Shown here: positions 1 through 9,542 of the stretch, in pieces
How the letters are laid out: each line of letters opens with the position of its first letter
Numbering within the stretch: the first letter of the stretch is position 1
NCBI RefSeq assembly: GCF_000308815.1
Contig: NZ_BAFX01000064.1
Location: 98,476-162,475, forward strand
Length of the DNA: 64,000 nt
Source of the DNA: Nocardia concava NBRC 100430
GTDB taxonomy: Bacteria > Actinomycetota > Actinomycetes > Mycobacteriales > Mycobacteriaceae
Reading direction: 5' to 3'
Translations under genes and position numbers: made by a program
Notes under the pieces: generated by a model
The model's input: only the letters and a program-made list of their open reading frames with translations
The model's database searches: none
What the model was told of the DNA's origin: nothing

Positions 1-141
1 TGTGGCCAAGGTGCCAACTGATTTCGTGACGCGAGGGTAACTCGTCGGGGACGTCCAAGATCGGTTCGGCTCCCAGCCGCCGGCACGGGTTGCCAACGTC
101 GACGGTTCTTAGCCGCCCGCTAAAGGCTCGGGGAGGCGGAA
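1..141. other. Upstream flank of uvrB, no recognisable gene
   Basis: The first bases could be the tail of a gene cut by the window edge: one plus-strand frame reads 13 codons to a TAA at 41-43, but nothing identifies it. I see no convincing gene, terminator or SOS (LexA) box in the rest. The uvrB promoter begins at 142. Confidence 0.3.
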
Positions 142-164
142 TTGTCGGTGGGTCGTCTTAGGCT
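142..164 (+). promoter_or_regulatory. PafBC-type DNA-damage promoter of uvrB
   Basis: The sequence is TTGTCGGTG (142-150), eight bases, then TAGGCT (159-164). This matches the established mycobacterial RecA-independent damage promoter, TTGTCRGTG-N8-TANNNT, which is activated by PafBC. The -10 element ends six bases before the ATG at 171, so the transcript probably starts at or next to the start codon and is leaderless. No LexA-type box was found nearby. Confidence 0.85.
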
Positions 165-170
165 GGGGGC

Positions 171-2336
<2,166 letters not shown>

Positions 2337-2665
2337 GAGAAGGGCTGCGGCGCAATGACCTTCAGTGCACCGGGGGAATGTCGGCCGCGCGGCGGACAGC
2401 GGTTCGTGTGCCCCCGGCGGCATGGCGGACAGCGCTGCGCGTGCCTACCGCGGCACGGCCCCACGTCATCCCGGCATGCTTTTGGCCGGGATCCACAACG
2501 GCCGGGGCGGATTCCGGCCAAAAGCGCGCCGGAATGACGAGACTTGCAACCCGCCCGGTGGATAGGAAGTCAGCTTCCCGCCCGGTGGAGTCAGTTCTTT
2601 CCCCGGTGGTTGAGAAGTCGGCTCCCCGCCCGGCGGACCAGCTGTCGGGCGGGGGAGCGGGTGAC
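2337..2665. other. Gene-free stretch with a palindromic repeat
   Basis: This is 329 bases between uvrB and the convergent VOC gene. Open frames cross it but none has a plausible start or a recognisable product. It contains the 76-bp palindromic element at 2464-2539 and, after it, several short repeats of the type CCCGCCCGGTGG or GCCCGGCGG between 2550 and 2640. I see nothing else. Confidence 0.6.
2464..2539 (-). repeat. 76-bp palindromic repeat element, copy A
   Basis: This is an imperfect inverted repeat with arms of about 31 bases. It begins CGTCATCCCGGC, ends GCCGGAATGACG, and has TTTTGGCC/GGCCAAAA inside the arms. Its reverse complement matches the element at 49321-49395 at roughly nine positions in ten, including the asymmetry between the CATTCC arm and the CATCCC arm, so the two copies lie in opposite orientation. 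It looks like a REP- or MITE-like element without coding capacity. Confidence 0.85.
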
Positions 2666-3136
2666 TCAGCCTTGTTGCGCCATCCACTCGTTGACGCGGC
2701 GTTCGGCCTCCTCGCGGGAGACGTCTTCGACTCGGGTCATGACGATCCAGCGGTGGCCGAAGGGGTCCATGACGCGGCCGTAGCGGTCGCCGGTGACGAA
2801 GGTGGCCGGGTCGGTGACCTCGCGAGCGTTGTGCTCGCGGGCCAGTTTCGAGACGGCGTCCACGTCGGGGCAGTAGTGGACGATGCTGGTGTGGACCCAG
2901 TCGTCGGCGGGGGCGCGCAGGCCCTCGTCGGGGATGGGCATGCCGACCTGGATGGTGGAGTCGCCGATGAGGAGTTCGGCGTGGGCGGCTTGGCCGTCGG
3001 GGAGATCGTTGCGGCTCAGGACCTTTGCGCCGAAGACGGCGGTGTAGAAATCGATGGCGGCGTTGGCGTCGGGGACGGCGAGGAAGCAGGTGATGGAGTG
3101 GTAGCCCTCGGGGATGGGATTCACGGTGTCGCTCAT
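2666..3136 (-). CDS. VOC (glyoxalase/bleomycin-resistance fold) family protein
   Basis: This 156-residue protein belongs to the vicinal-oxygen-chelate superfamily. It has the paired beta-alpha-beta-beta-beta layout: ITCFLAVPDANAAIDFYTAVFGA near the start and DRYGRVMDPFGHRWIV towards the end, the latter typical of PhnB/YdeM-type members. The substrate cannot be read from sequence; relatives include enzymes and antibiotic-binding proteins. The start is ATG 3136, 56 bases from the start of the divergent AraC gene, so the two may share a promoter region and the regulator may control this gene. Confidence 0.85.
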   Translation of the reverse strand: MSDTVNPIPEGYHSITCFLAVPDANAAIDFYTAVFGAKVLSRNDLPDGQAAHAELLIGDSTIQVGMPIPDEGLRAPADDWVHTSIVHYCPDVDAVSKLAREHNAREVTDPATFVTGDRYGRVMDPFGHRWIVMTRVEDVSREEAERRVNEWMAQQG

Positions 3137-3192
3137 GGCAATAACTCTCGTCGCCGCGGCCGCGATGGTCTTGTAAGAAAGCGACAGGGGCA

Positions 3193-4089
3193 ATGACCAG
3201 CGGAAACCACTCGGAGGGGGCCGGCGGTAAGCAGGCCGATCACCGGTTCGATCCGCGGCCGGTGCCGCCGCCGGAGACCGCGAAGGGCCTCTTGCGGCCG
3301 CGCCAGCAGAACGCGGCCAACAACCATGCCCGGCTGCCGGCGGGCGTGCGGGTCTCCCGCTATGTCGAGTGGTATTGGTGGGTGCGCTGGGATCGGCGTG
3401 GTCAGCCGCCCTTCTTCGCCGAGGTGCTGCCATATCCGTGCGTGAACCTGACTTTCGAGCGCACCCACGAGCGCACTGGCGCCTTCGTCACCGGAGTCTG
3501 GACCACGAAGTACGTGCGCGAATTGGCCGGTGAGGGTGAGACTTTCGGGGTGAAATTCCGGGCGGGCGGCTTCGGCGCGTTCACCGGTCTTGACGTCGGC
3601 GCGTTCAGTGATACCTCCGTCCCGGCCGCCGAAATCTTCCCCGAAGCCGACGCCTTGTCGGACGCCGTGCTGGCGACCGAGGACTCCGAGCAGCGCCGCG
3701 AGTTGATCGAGGACTTCCTCGTCGCGGCCCGGCGCGACGGCGGTGACGAGGGTGACGACGCCGCCTACCGTCAGGTGCTGGCGATCATCGAGGCCATGGA
3801 ACATGATCCCGACCTGACCCGGGTCGACCAGGTCACCGAGCGTTTCGGCATTCCGATCCGCACCCTGCAGCGCCTGTTCCGCCGCTATGTCGGCGGCAGC
3901 CCGAAGTGGGTGCTGCGCCGCTACCGCCTACAGGACGGCGCGCATCTGCTGGCCGAAGGACGCACCTCGGATCTGGCCGCGCTGGCCATCGAACTCGGCT
4001 ATTTCGATCAGGCGCACTTCTCCAACGAGTTCGCCAAGGAGATCGGAATGCCTCCCCTCGAATACGCCCGCCTCTCGCTATCCTCCTGA
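3193..4089 (+). CDS. AraC family transcriptional regulator
   Basis: This 298-residue regulator has two parts. An N-terminal domain of about 190 residues (PYPCVNLTFE, GVKFRAGGFGAF) is typical of AraC proteins with a DUF6597-like sensing domain. The C-terminal two-helix-turn-helix domain spans about residues 205-295 (RTLQRLFRRYVGGSPKWVLR, LAIELGYFDQAHFSNEF). It is divergent from the VOC protein gene and sits 107 bases before the doxX-like gene, which makes both plausible targets. Start ATG 3193 has a weak AGGGG just upstream. The effector is unknown. Confidence 0.9.
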   Translation: MTSGNHSEGAGGKQADHRFDPRPVPPPETAKGLLRPRQQNAANNHARLPAGVRVSRYVEWYWWVRWDRRGQPPFFAEVLPYPCVNLTFERTHERTGAFVTGVWTTKYVRELAGEGETFGVKFRAGGFGAFTGLDVGAFSDTSVPAAEIFPEADALSDAVLATEDSEQRRELIEDFLVAARRDGGDEGDDAAYRQVLAIIEAMEHDPDLTRVDQVTERFGIPIRTLQRLFRRYVGGSPKWVLRRYRLQDGAHLLAEGRTSDLAALAIELGYFDQAHFSNEFAKEIGMPPLEYARLSLSS

Positions 4090-4196
4090 ACACGCGTCGA
4101 GCCGGGAATAACCACACCTCCGATGAAGTTGGTTGCCGTGTCACCCAATGGCAGATCTCACCCCAACTGGCAGATCGATCATCGAAGGAGCGGGTC

Positions 4197-4613
4197 ATGG
4201 ACGTACTGGTATTGATCGGACGGATCCTCTTCGTCCTGTTGTTCCTCAGCTCGGGCTTCGGGCACCTCGCCCAGAGCAAGCAGATGGCGCAGTACGCGCA
4301 GTTCAAGGGCGTGCCCATGCCGGAGATCGCGGTGCTCGCCTCGGGCGTGCTGCTGATCGCCGGCGCACTGAGCGTGCTGCTGGGCGTCTGGGCCGACCTG
4401 GGTGCCCTGCTGCTGGTCATCTTCCTGCTGCCGACCGCCTTCCTGATGCACGCCTTCTGGAAGGAGACCGACGCCCAGGCCAAGCAGACCGAGATGATCC
4501 AGTTCAACAAGGACATCGCACTGGCGGGCGCGGCGCTCATGCTGTTCGCCTTCTTCGCCCACACCGGCGGCGATCTCGGATTGACGCTCACCGGACCGCT
4601 TTTCAGCCTCTGA
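4197..4613 (+). CDS. DoxX family membrane protein
   Basis: This 138-residue protein has four predicted membrane segments (around residues 3-18, 45-65, 68-88 and 108-125) and the DoxX-type N-terminus with SSGFGHLAQ. DoxX-like proteins are small inner-membrane proteins; some mycobacterial members join redox-stress complexes, but a function here is not shown. Start ATG 4197 is set by AAGGAG at 4185-4190. It follows the AraC gene on the same strand. Confidence 0.85.
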   Translation: MDVLVLIGRILFVLLFLSSGFGHLAQSKQMAQYAQFKGVPMPEIAVLASGVLLIAGALSVLLGVWADLGALLLVIFLLPTAFLMHAFWKETDAQAKQTEMIQFNKDIALAGAALMLFAFFAHTGGDLGLTLTGPLFSL

Positions 4614-4671
4614 TCCGATCCCGGCGCGTTAGTATTGCGCGTCATTGATCGGCCGGAGGGAAGACCATCGC

Positions 4672-4743
4672 ATGCGTTTGGTGGACACAGCCATCCTCAG
4701 CGCGATTCTCGGCTGGTTGTGGGCCGAATTTCGTGAGCTGTGA
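4672..4743 (+). CDS. Possible 23-residue small hydrophobic protein
   Basis: A short ORF starts at ATG 4672, about 12 bases after a purine-rich GGAGGGAAG, and ends at TGA 4741-4743. The peptide has a hydrophobic, tryptophan-containing middle (AILSAILGWLWAEF) flanked by charged residues, like a single short membrane helix. A strong hairpin follows 22 bases later. I do not recognise a family, and chance cannot be excluded at this length. Confidence 0.35.
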   Translation: MRLVDTAILSAILGWLWAEFREL

Positions 4744-4765
4744 AGCAAGGCGAAGTCACTGTTTC

Positions 4766-4805
4766 GCGGGCCGCCCGTTGTGAGTTTTCACAACGGGCGG
4801 CCCGC
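4766..4805. terminator. Strong hairpin, probable terminator
   Basis: An 18-base perfect stem (GCGGGCCGCCCGTTGTGA and its complement) has a four-base loop. There is no T-run, as is common in high-GC actinobacteria. It would end transcription of doxX and the small ORF. A dyad-symmetric operator is an alternative. Confidence 0.6.
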
Positions 4806-5089
4806 GGGCGCTCCGGGTGATATCCCGGCTTGTGACGAATCTCCCAGCGTCGCAACGCTGTTGGGAATGTGTGGTGCGCGTCGCGAGGGGCCGGGAAATT
4901 CGCTGGTAGTCAAGGCTGTGTTCGATCCCAATGCCGAATGTGTCGCGCGCTCGTCCCGCCACGTGGGTGTGATGTGTTGCGATATCGAATATTTCCGCCT
5001 CTTATGCCGCTATTGTCAGGCGAAGTTGCCGCGGCGGTAACCCCACCGTTGTGGACGTCGCGGCCCCGACCCTTGTACTTGGAGGAGAA
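4806..5089. other. Region upstream of the stress protein gene
   Basis: No gene is seen. A weak hairpin (AGCGT-CGCA-ACGCT) lies near 4846-4860, and the stretch 4985-5020 is relatively AT-rich and probably holds the promoter of the downstream gene. I looked for a DosR-type box and did not find a convincing one. Confidence 0.4.
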
Positions 5090-5542
5090 ATGACCGCCTA
5101 CCGGACGATCGTCGTCGGTACCGATGGCTCGGACTCGTCGTACGTCGCCGTCGAGCGGGCCGCGGCTCTCGCGGGCGACGAGGGTGCCACGCTGTACATC
5201 GCCTGCGCGTATTTCCCGACCGACGACCGCGATGTGGCCGCCGCCGCCGACGTGCTGAAGGAAGAGGCGTACCAGGTGCGCGGCTCCGCGCCCACCAGCG
5301 AGATCCTGCGCGTGGCGCGGGACAAGGCCGTCGCCGTCGGTGCGGTGAATGTCGTCGAGAAGGCCGTCGTCGGCGAGCCCGTCGAATCGCTGCTCAACCT
5401 GATCAAGGAAGTGGATGCCGACCTGCTCGTCGTCGGTAACCGCGGCCTCAACACCCTGGCCGGCCGCCTGCTCGGCTCCGTGCCCTCGGATGTGGCGCGC
5501 AAGTCCCGCAGCGACGTCCTGATCGTGCACACCGTACGCTGA
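5090..5542 (+). CDS. Universal stress protein, Rv1636 type
   Basis: This 150-residue single-domain UspA protein is recognisably close to M. tuberculosis Rv1636 (TB15.3), whose family is known to bind cAMP as well as nucleotides. The ATP-loop pattern G-2x-G-9x-G-S is present in GNRGLNTLAGRLLGS, and the N-terminus has the family core (TIVVGTDGSDSS). Start ATG 5090 is fixed by GGAGGAG immediately upstream, which excludes a 13-residue longer reading. In M. tuberculosis the orthologue also lies between uvrB and uvrA. A bidirectional terminator follows. Whether cAMP is the ligand here is inference. Confidence 0.92.
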   Translation: MTAYRTIVVGTDGSDSSYVAVERAAALAGDEGATLYIACAYFPTDDRDVAAAADVLKEEAYQVRGSAPTSEILRVARDKAVAVGAVNVVEKAVVGEPVESLLNLIKEVDADLLVVGNRGLNTLAGRLLGSVPSDVARKSRSDVLIVHTVR

Positions 5543-5550
5543 CGTTCGAA

Positions 5551-5589
5551 CGAAAAGCGGCCGTGCCCAACCGGGCACGGCCGCTTTCG
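5551..5589. terminator. Bidirectional terminator between convergent genes
   Basis: The stem GCGGCCGTGCCC with loop AACC is flanked by A-rich and T-rich ends (CGAAAA and TTTCG). It lies between the stress protein gene and the convergent helicase gene and can serve both. Confidence 0.85.
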
Positions 5590-5602
5590 TTTCGGACCGA
5601 TC

Positions 5603-7906
5603 TCAGCCTAGCCGGTGCAGCACCTCGGGCAGATCCTCGGAGTGCACGACCGCCAACCGCTGCGTCGCGCGGGTGAGCGCCACGTACAGGTCGTTCAACC
5701 CGCGCGGGGATTCGGTCAGGATGCGATGCGGTTCGGCGAGCACCACCGCGTCGAACTCCAGGCCCTTCACGTCGTGAACGGTGAGCACGCGCACCGAATC
5801 ATCGCTCAGGTGAGCCAGTTCCGGGGCCAGATCGTGCGGCACGATGACCACGGTGGTGCCCGCCTGCTCGGCCTCGACGGCCAGCAGCCGTTTGATCTCG
5901 TCGGCCAGTTCGGTGGCGGCCACCCGGTGCGCGGTGGGCTCGAAGCCGGAGTCGCGGACCGAGCGCGGCGACGGCGCGGCCGGGTCGATGGCGGCCAGCA
6001 CGTCACCGGCCACCGCCATGATCTCCGAGGGCGTGCGGTAGTTGACGGTCAGCTCGGTGAGCTTCCAGCGCTTGGCCACATAGGGTTCCAGCACCTGCTG
6101 CCACGACGACGCGCCCGCCGGATCGCCGGTCTGCGCGACATCGCCGACGGCGGTGATCCAGCGATTGGGGATGCGGCGCATGACCATTCGCCACGCCATC
6201 TCCGAAAGCTCCTGCGCCTCATCCACGATCACGTGCCCGTAGGTCCAGGTGCGATCCCCGGCGGCGCGTTCGGCGGTGGTCTGCCGGGTCCGCACCTGCT
6301 GGCGCTCGGCCAGCTGCGAGGCGTCGATGAGGTCGTAGGCCATGAGCAGTTCCGGATCCAGATCGTCCTCGAGATCCTGTGGGGCGGAACCGGTGAGGAT
6401 GTCCAGGGCGTCCTGGGCCTCGGCCAGCTGGGCGCGCCAGCGGCGGCGGGAACGCTCGCGCTCCTCGCTGTCGTCGATGCCGAGCAGTTCGGCCAGCTCA
6501 TCGAGCAGCGGCGCGTCGGCATCGCTGAATTCGCCGCTGTCGGAACGGTACAGCTCGGCGCGGTCGGCCTCGCTCAGCTGCCCGGCGGCATTGGCCAGGC
6601 GCTTCGGGTCGGCCCACAGCCCGCCCAGCACCTCCTGCGGGGTGAGGATGGGCCACAGCCCGGCGATGGCGCGCTGGATCTCCGGGTCGGCGCGCATCTC
6701 GTCGCGGATCTCGGTGAGATCGGTCTGGCTCAACAGGTTTCGCCCGCCCAGCGGGTTCGCGCCGATGGCGGCGGCCAGCTGATCGGTGAGCGCGTCCACC
6801 ACCGACGCGGCGAAGATGGGCCGCGCCAGATTGTGCGCGCGGCGCGAGGAGCGGGCCCGGCCGCGGGCCTTGGTGACGATCTTGCGATCCAGTTCCAGCT
6901 GATGCCCGTCGAAGTAGAGCCGGATCGGCTCCCGCGGCACCTCCTGCCAGTCCCGCACCGCCTTCTTGAGCACCTCGAGCATGTCGAGCGAACCCTTGAG
7001 CTCCCCGGCGCGCAGCGAATCCTCCAGTGTCGCTTGCACTCCCGGATACAGGTTGCCGATCGTGGACAGCAGCACACCGGTCTCGCCGAGCGAGGGCAGC
7101 ACCTGGCCGATGTAGTCGAGGAAGGTGGAGTTCGGGCCGATGATGAGCACGCCGGCCTTGTCCAGCTGCTGGCGGTAGGTGTACAGCAGGTAGGCCGCGC
7201 GGTGCAGCGCCACGGCCGTCTTGCCGGTGCCGGGCCCGCCCTGCACCACGAGCACGCTCTTGTGCTCGGAGCGAATGATGGCGTCCTGCTCGCTCTGAAT
7301 GGTCTCGACGATGTCGTTCATGTGCCCGGTGCGGGCGGCATTGAGCGCGGCCAGCAGGGCGCTCTCGCTGCCCACGCCGCCGTCGCCGCCGATCACGCCG
7401 TCGCGCTGGGCGGCCTCGAGGTCGAGATACTCGTCGTTGATCGCGGTGACCTTGCGGTTGCGCGAGCGAATGTGGCGGCGGCGGGTCACGCCGTCGGGCG
7501 CGGCGGTGGTCGCGAGATAGAACGGGCGGGCCAGGGGAGCGCGCCAATCCAGCAGCAGCGTCTCGTAATCGGCGCTCTCGTCGAGAATGCCGATGCGGCC
7601 AATGTAGCGGTTCTCGCTGTCCCCATTGTCGGAGATGTCGATGCGGCCGAAGCACAGACCGTGTTCGGCGGCATCGTATTTGGATAGGTCCTCGGAATAG
7701 AGCTGCGTGAACGACTCGCGTTCGCTTCGAGCCTGCGGGGTGCCGCCCGTCTCGAGGAGCACGGTGCGCAGCCGCCGCTGAGCGTAGGCGCGCATCCCGT
7801 CGAGCTGTTCGTAAAGCTTCGTGAGGTACTGCTGCTCGCGCTCCATGTCCGGGGATACCGCGTGCGCGGGATCTGACACAGAACGCTCCTCGGTGAGGTC
7901 GGGCAA
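5603..7906 (-). CDS. HelD/HelR-type RNA polymerase recycling ATPase
   Basis: This 767-residue superfamily-1 helicase-like protein is of the HelD class, which removes stalled or rifamycin-bound RNA polymerase from DNA. It has an N-terminal coiled coil (about residues 20-50) that would enter the polymerase, Walker A GGPGTGKT at 223-230, VIDEAQELSEM (motif II) in the middle, and the C-terminal LTVHDVKGLEFDAVVL and YVALTRATQRL motifs. The start is a TTG (7904-7906 on the complement), supported by AAGGAG seven bases upstream; ATG codon 21 is the alternative. In other actinobacteria such proteins (HelR) give tolerance to rifamycins. I saw no long inverted repeat of the rifamycin-associated element kind upstream. 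Confidence 0.9.
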   Translation of the reverse strand: MPDLTEERSVSDPAHAVSPDMEREQQYLTKLYEQLDGMRAYAQRRLRTVLLETGGTPQARSERESFTQLYSEDLSKYDAAEHGLCFGRIDISDNGDSENRYIGRIGILDESADYETLLLDWRAPLARPFYLATTAAPDGVTRRRHIRSRNRKVTAINDEYLDLEAAQRDGVIGGDGGVGSESALLAALNAARTGHMNDIVETIQSEQDAIIRSEHKSVLVVQGGPGTGKTAVALHRAAYLLYTYRQQLDKAGVLIIGPNSTFLDYIGQVLPSLGETGVLLSTIGNLYPGVQATLEDSLRAGELKGSLDMLEVLKKAVRDWQEVPREPIRLYFDGHQLELDRKIVTKARGRARSSRRAHNLARPIFAASVVDALTDQLAAAIGANPLGGRNLLSQTDLTEIRDEMRADPEIQRAIAGLWPILTPQEVLGGLWADPKRLANAAGQLSEADRAELYRSDSGEFSDADAPLLDELAELLGIDDSEERERSRRRWRAQLAEAQDALDILTGSAPQDLEDDLDPELLMAYDLIDASQLAERQQVRTRQTTAERAAGDRTWTYGHVIVDEAQELSEMAWRMVMRRIPNRWITAVGDVAQTGDPAGASSWQQVLEPYVAKRWKLTELTVNYRTPSEIMAVAGDVLAAIDPAAPSPRSVRDSGFEPTAHRVAATELADEIKRLLAVEAEQAGTTVVIVPHDLAPELAHLSDDSVRVLTVHDVKGLEFDAVVLAEPHRILTESPRGLNDLYVALTRATQRLAVVHSEDLPEVLHRLG

Positions 7907-8033
7907 AACGGAACTCCTTGTTCACCACAGCGCCGTAGTGGGTAACGGCACGCGAAGCATCGAGAACAGAGTTATCCACTCTAGTGCGCGAATCTCCGCG
8001 GCGCCGTATCGCCAGGTAATCGTGACCTGAAGC

Positions 8034-9377
8034 TCAGGAGGCGTGGGTGCTGTCGCTGCGTCGGCTGAGGGTTCCGTTCTGGCGATTGGGGGGCTTGGCG
8101 CGGTACATGGCGAGGTCCGCGTCGTGCAAAACCGCTTCCGGGGTGCGGTTGTCGCCGGGGTGCAGGTGGGCCACCCCGATCGAGGCGTCGACGTGGATGC
8201 GATGGCCGCGGGCGATGATCGGCTCGGCCATGGTCTGGCGCAGGCGGGTGATCAGGGCGTCGAGGTCGTCACCGCGGGTGTGGCCGGAGAGCAGCACCAG
8301 GAATTCGTCGCCGCCGATGCGGCCCACGATGTCGTCGGCGCGCAGCCCGCGTTGCAGCCGCTGCGCCACGATCTGCAGGACGGTGTCGCCGATGGCGTGG
8401 CCGAGGGTGTCGTTGATGGCCTTGAACCCGTCCAGGTCGATGAACAGCACGCTCGACACCGGCTGCGTCTCGGTGGTGCCCAGCGCCGCCGACAGCCGGG
8501 ACAGCACCAGCGCCCGATTCGCCAGCCCGGTCAGCGGGTCGTGGGTGGCCTGGTACTCCAATTGCCTTCGGCTGGCCCGGAATTCGGTGATGTCGTTGAA
8601 CGAGGACACCGCCGCCGACTCCGGATCGTCGGGATTGAGCAGCCGGCTGTTGGCCGAGAGCCACCGCCGCTGCCCGTCGGGCCGGTCCAGCCCGAACACG
8701 AAGCGCGTCACCGTCTCTCCGGTGGCGAGGGTGCGGATGACCGGATACCAGGACGCGGGCATGGGCTGGGCGTTGGCGTCGAGCAGGCTCAGCGGGATGT
8801 CGTAGATGTGGGTGCCGATGAGGTCGTCGGCGTCGTAGCCGAAGATGCGGCGCGCGGCCGGATTCGCGGATTCGATGCGGCCGTCGCGGTCGATCACCAC
8901 CACGCCCTCCTCCAACTGCGACACCACCGTGGTGAAGAACTGCTCGGCGCGCCGCTGGGCGGCCTCGGCCCGGCGCTGCGGGGTGAGGTCGTGCACCACG
9001 ACCTGGTAGGCGAGGTGATCGTGCCAGGCGGTGAGCACGGAGACGGTCTCCACCTCGACCGAGCCGCCGTCGCAGCGGTGCAGGGTCATCTCGGTGGGGT
9101 CGGAGGCGGTGCCGGCGATGGTGAGGCGGCGAATGCGATCGAGCATGGGCGCGATGGACGCGGGTTCCACGAAGTCGGTGACGGCCCGCCCGACGACGTC
9201 CTCGGAGCGGTCGGCCGCCAGGATGCGCAGCATCGCGGGATTGGCGTAGACGACGGTGCCGCGCTCGTGCACCACGACCCCGTCGGGGCTGTAGTCCACC
9301 AGGGACCGATACCGCTGGGCCAGCTGTTCGGCATCGGCCGGGTCGGTCGCCCGTTCGTTACCCACCACCTCGAGCAC
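8034..9377 (-). CDS. Diguanylate cyclase with two PAS domains
   Basis: This 447-residue protein makes the second messenger cyclic di-GMP from GTP. The order is PAS (about 20-130), PAS (about 145-265), then GGDEF (about 275-435). The signature GGDEF is intact at 355-359 and the inhibitory I-site RxxD (RADD, 346-349) lies exactly five residues before it, so product inhibition is expected. No EAL domain follows and there are no membrane segments, so it is probably a cytosolic sensor; the PAS ligand is unknown. The start is GTG 9377, with only a purine run as ribosome binding site, so it is tentative. It is divergent from the ketosynthase gene. Confidence 0.9.
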   Translation of the reverse strand: MLEVVGNERATDPADAEQLAQRYRSLVDYSPDGVVVHERGTVVYANPAMLRILAADRSEDVVGRAVTDFVEPASIAPMLDRIRRLTIAGTASDPTEMTLHRCDGGSVEVETVSVLTAWHDHLAYQVVVHDLTPQRRAEAAQRRAEQFFTTVVSQLEEGVVVIDRDGRIESANPAARRIFGYDADDLIGTHIYDIPLSLLDANAQPMPASWYPVIRTLATGETVTRFVFGLDRPDGQRRWLSANSRLLNPDDPESAAVSSFNDITEFRASRRQLEYQATHDPLTGLANRALVLSRLSAALGTTETQPVSSVLFIDLDGFKAINDTLGHAIGDTVLQIVAQRLQRGLRADDIVGRIGGDEFLVLLSGHTRGDDLDALITRLRQTMAEPIIARGHRIHVDASIGVAHLHPGDNRTPEAVLHDADLAMYRAKPPNRQNGTLSRRSDSTHAS

Positions 9378-9542
9378 CCCCTGATCGTCGTTTCGACACG
9401 TCTCTGGAGCACGGCACTTATTCGTTATCTGAAAAGTAGCTGGTGCAGCTTGCCGACCGTATTGAATGAATCACAGTCCCGCACAGCATCGGCCCGTCTG
9501 TGGTGATCATTACGGGCAACAGTCCGAAAAGGAGCGATGCAA

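Noticed and set aside
3240..3262. GGTTCGATCC, resembling a tRNA T-arm
   Set aside because: It lies inside the AraC gene and no acceptor or anticodon stem can be drawn around it. A similar GTTCGATCC near 4919 fails for the same reason.
4806..5089. DosR box upstream of the universal stress protein gene
   Set aside because: GGG- and CCC-containing stretches occur but none keeps the GGGAC core with the right spacing.
7907..8033. Rifamycin-associated element upstream of the HelD/HelR-type gene
   Set aside because: I looked for a long inverted repeat in this region and did not find one.
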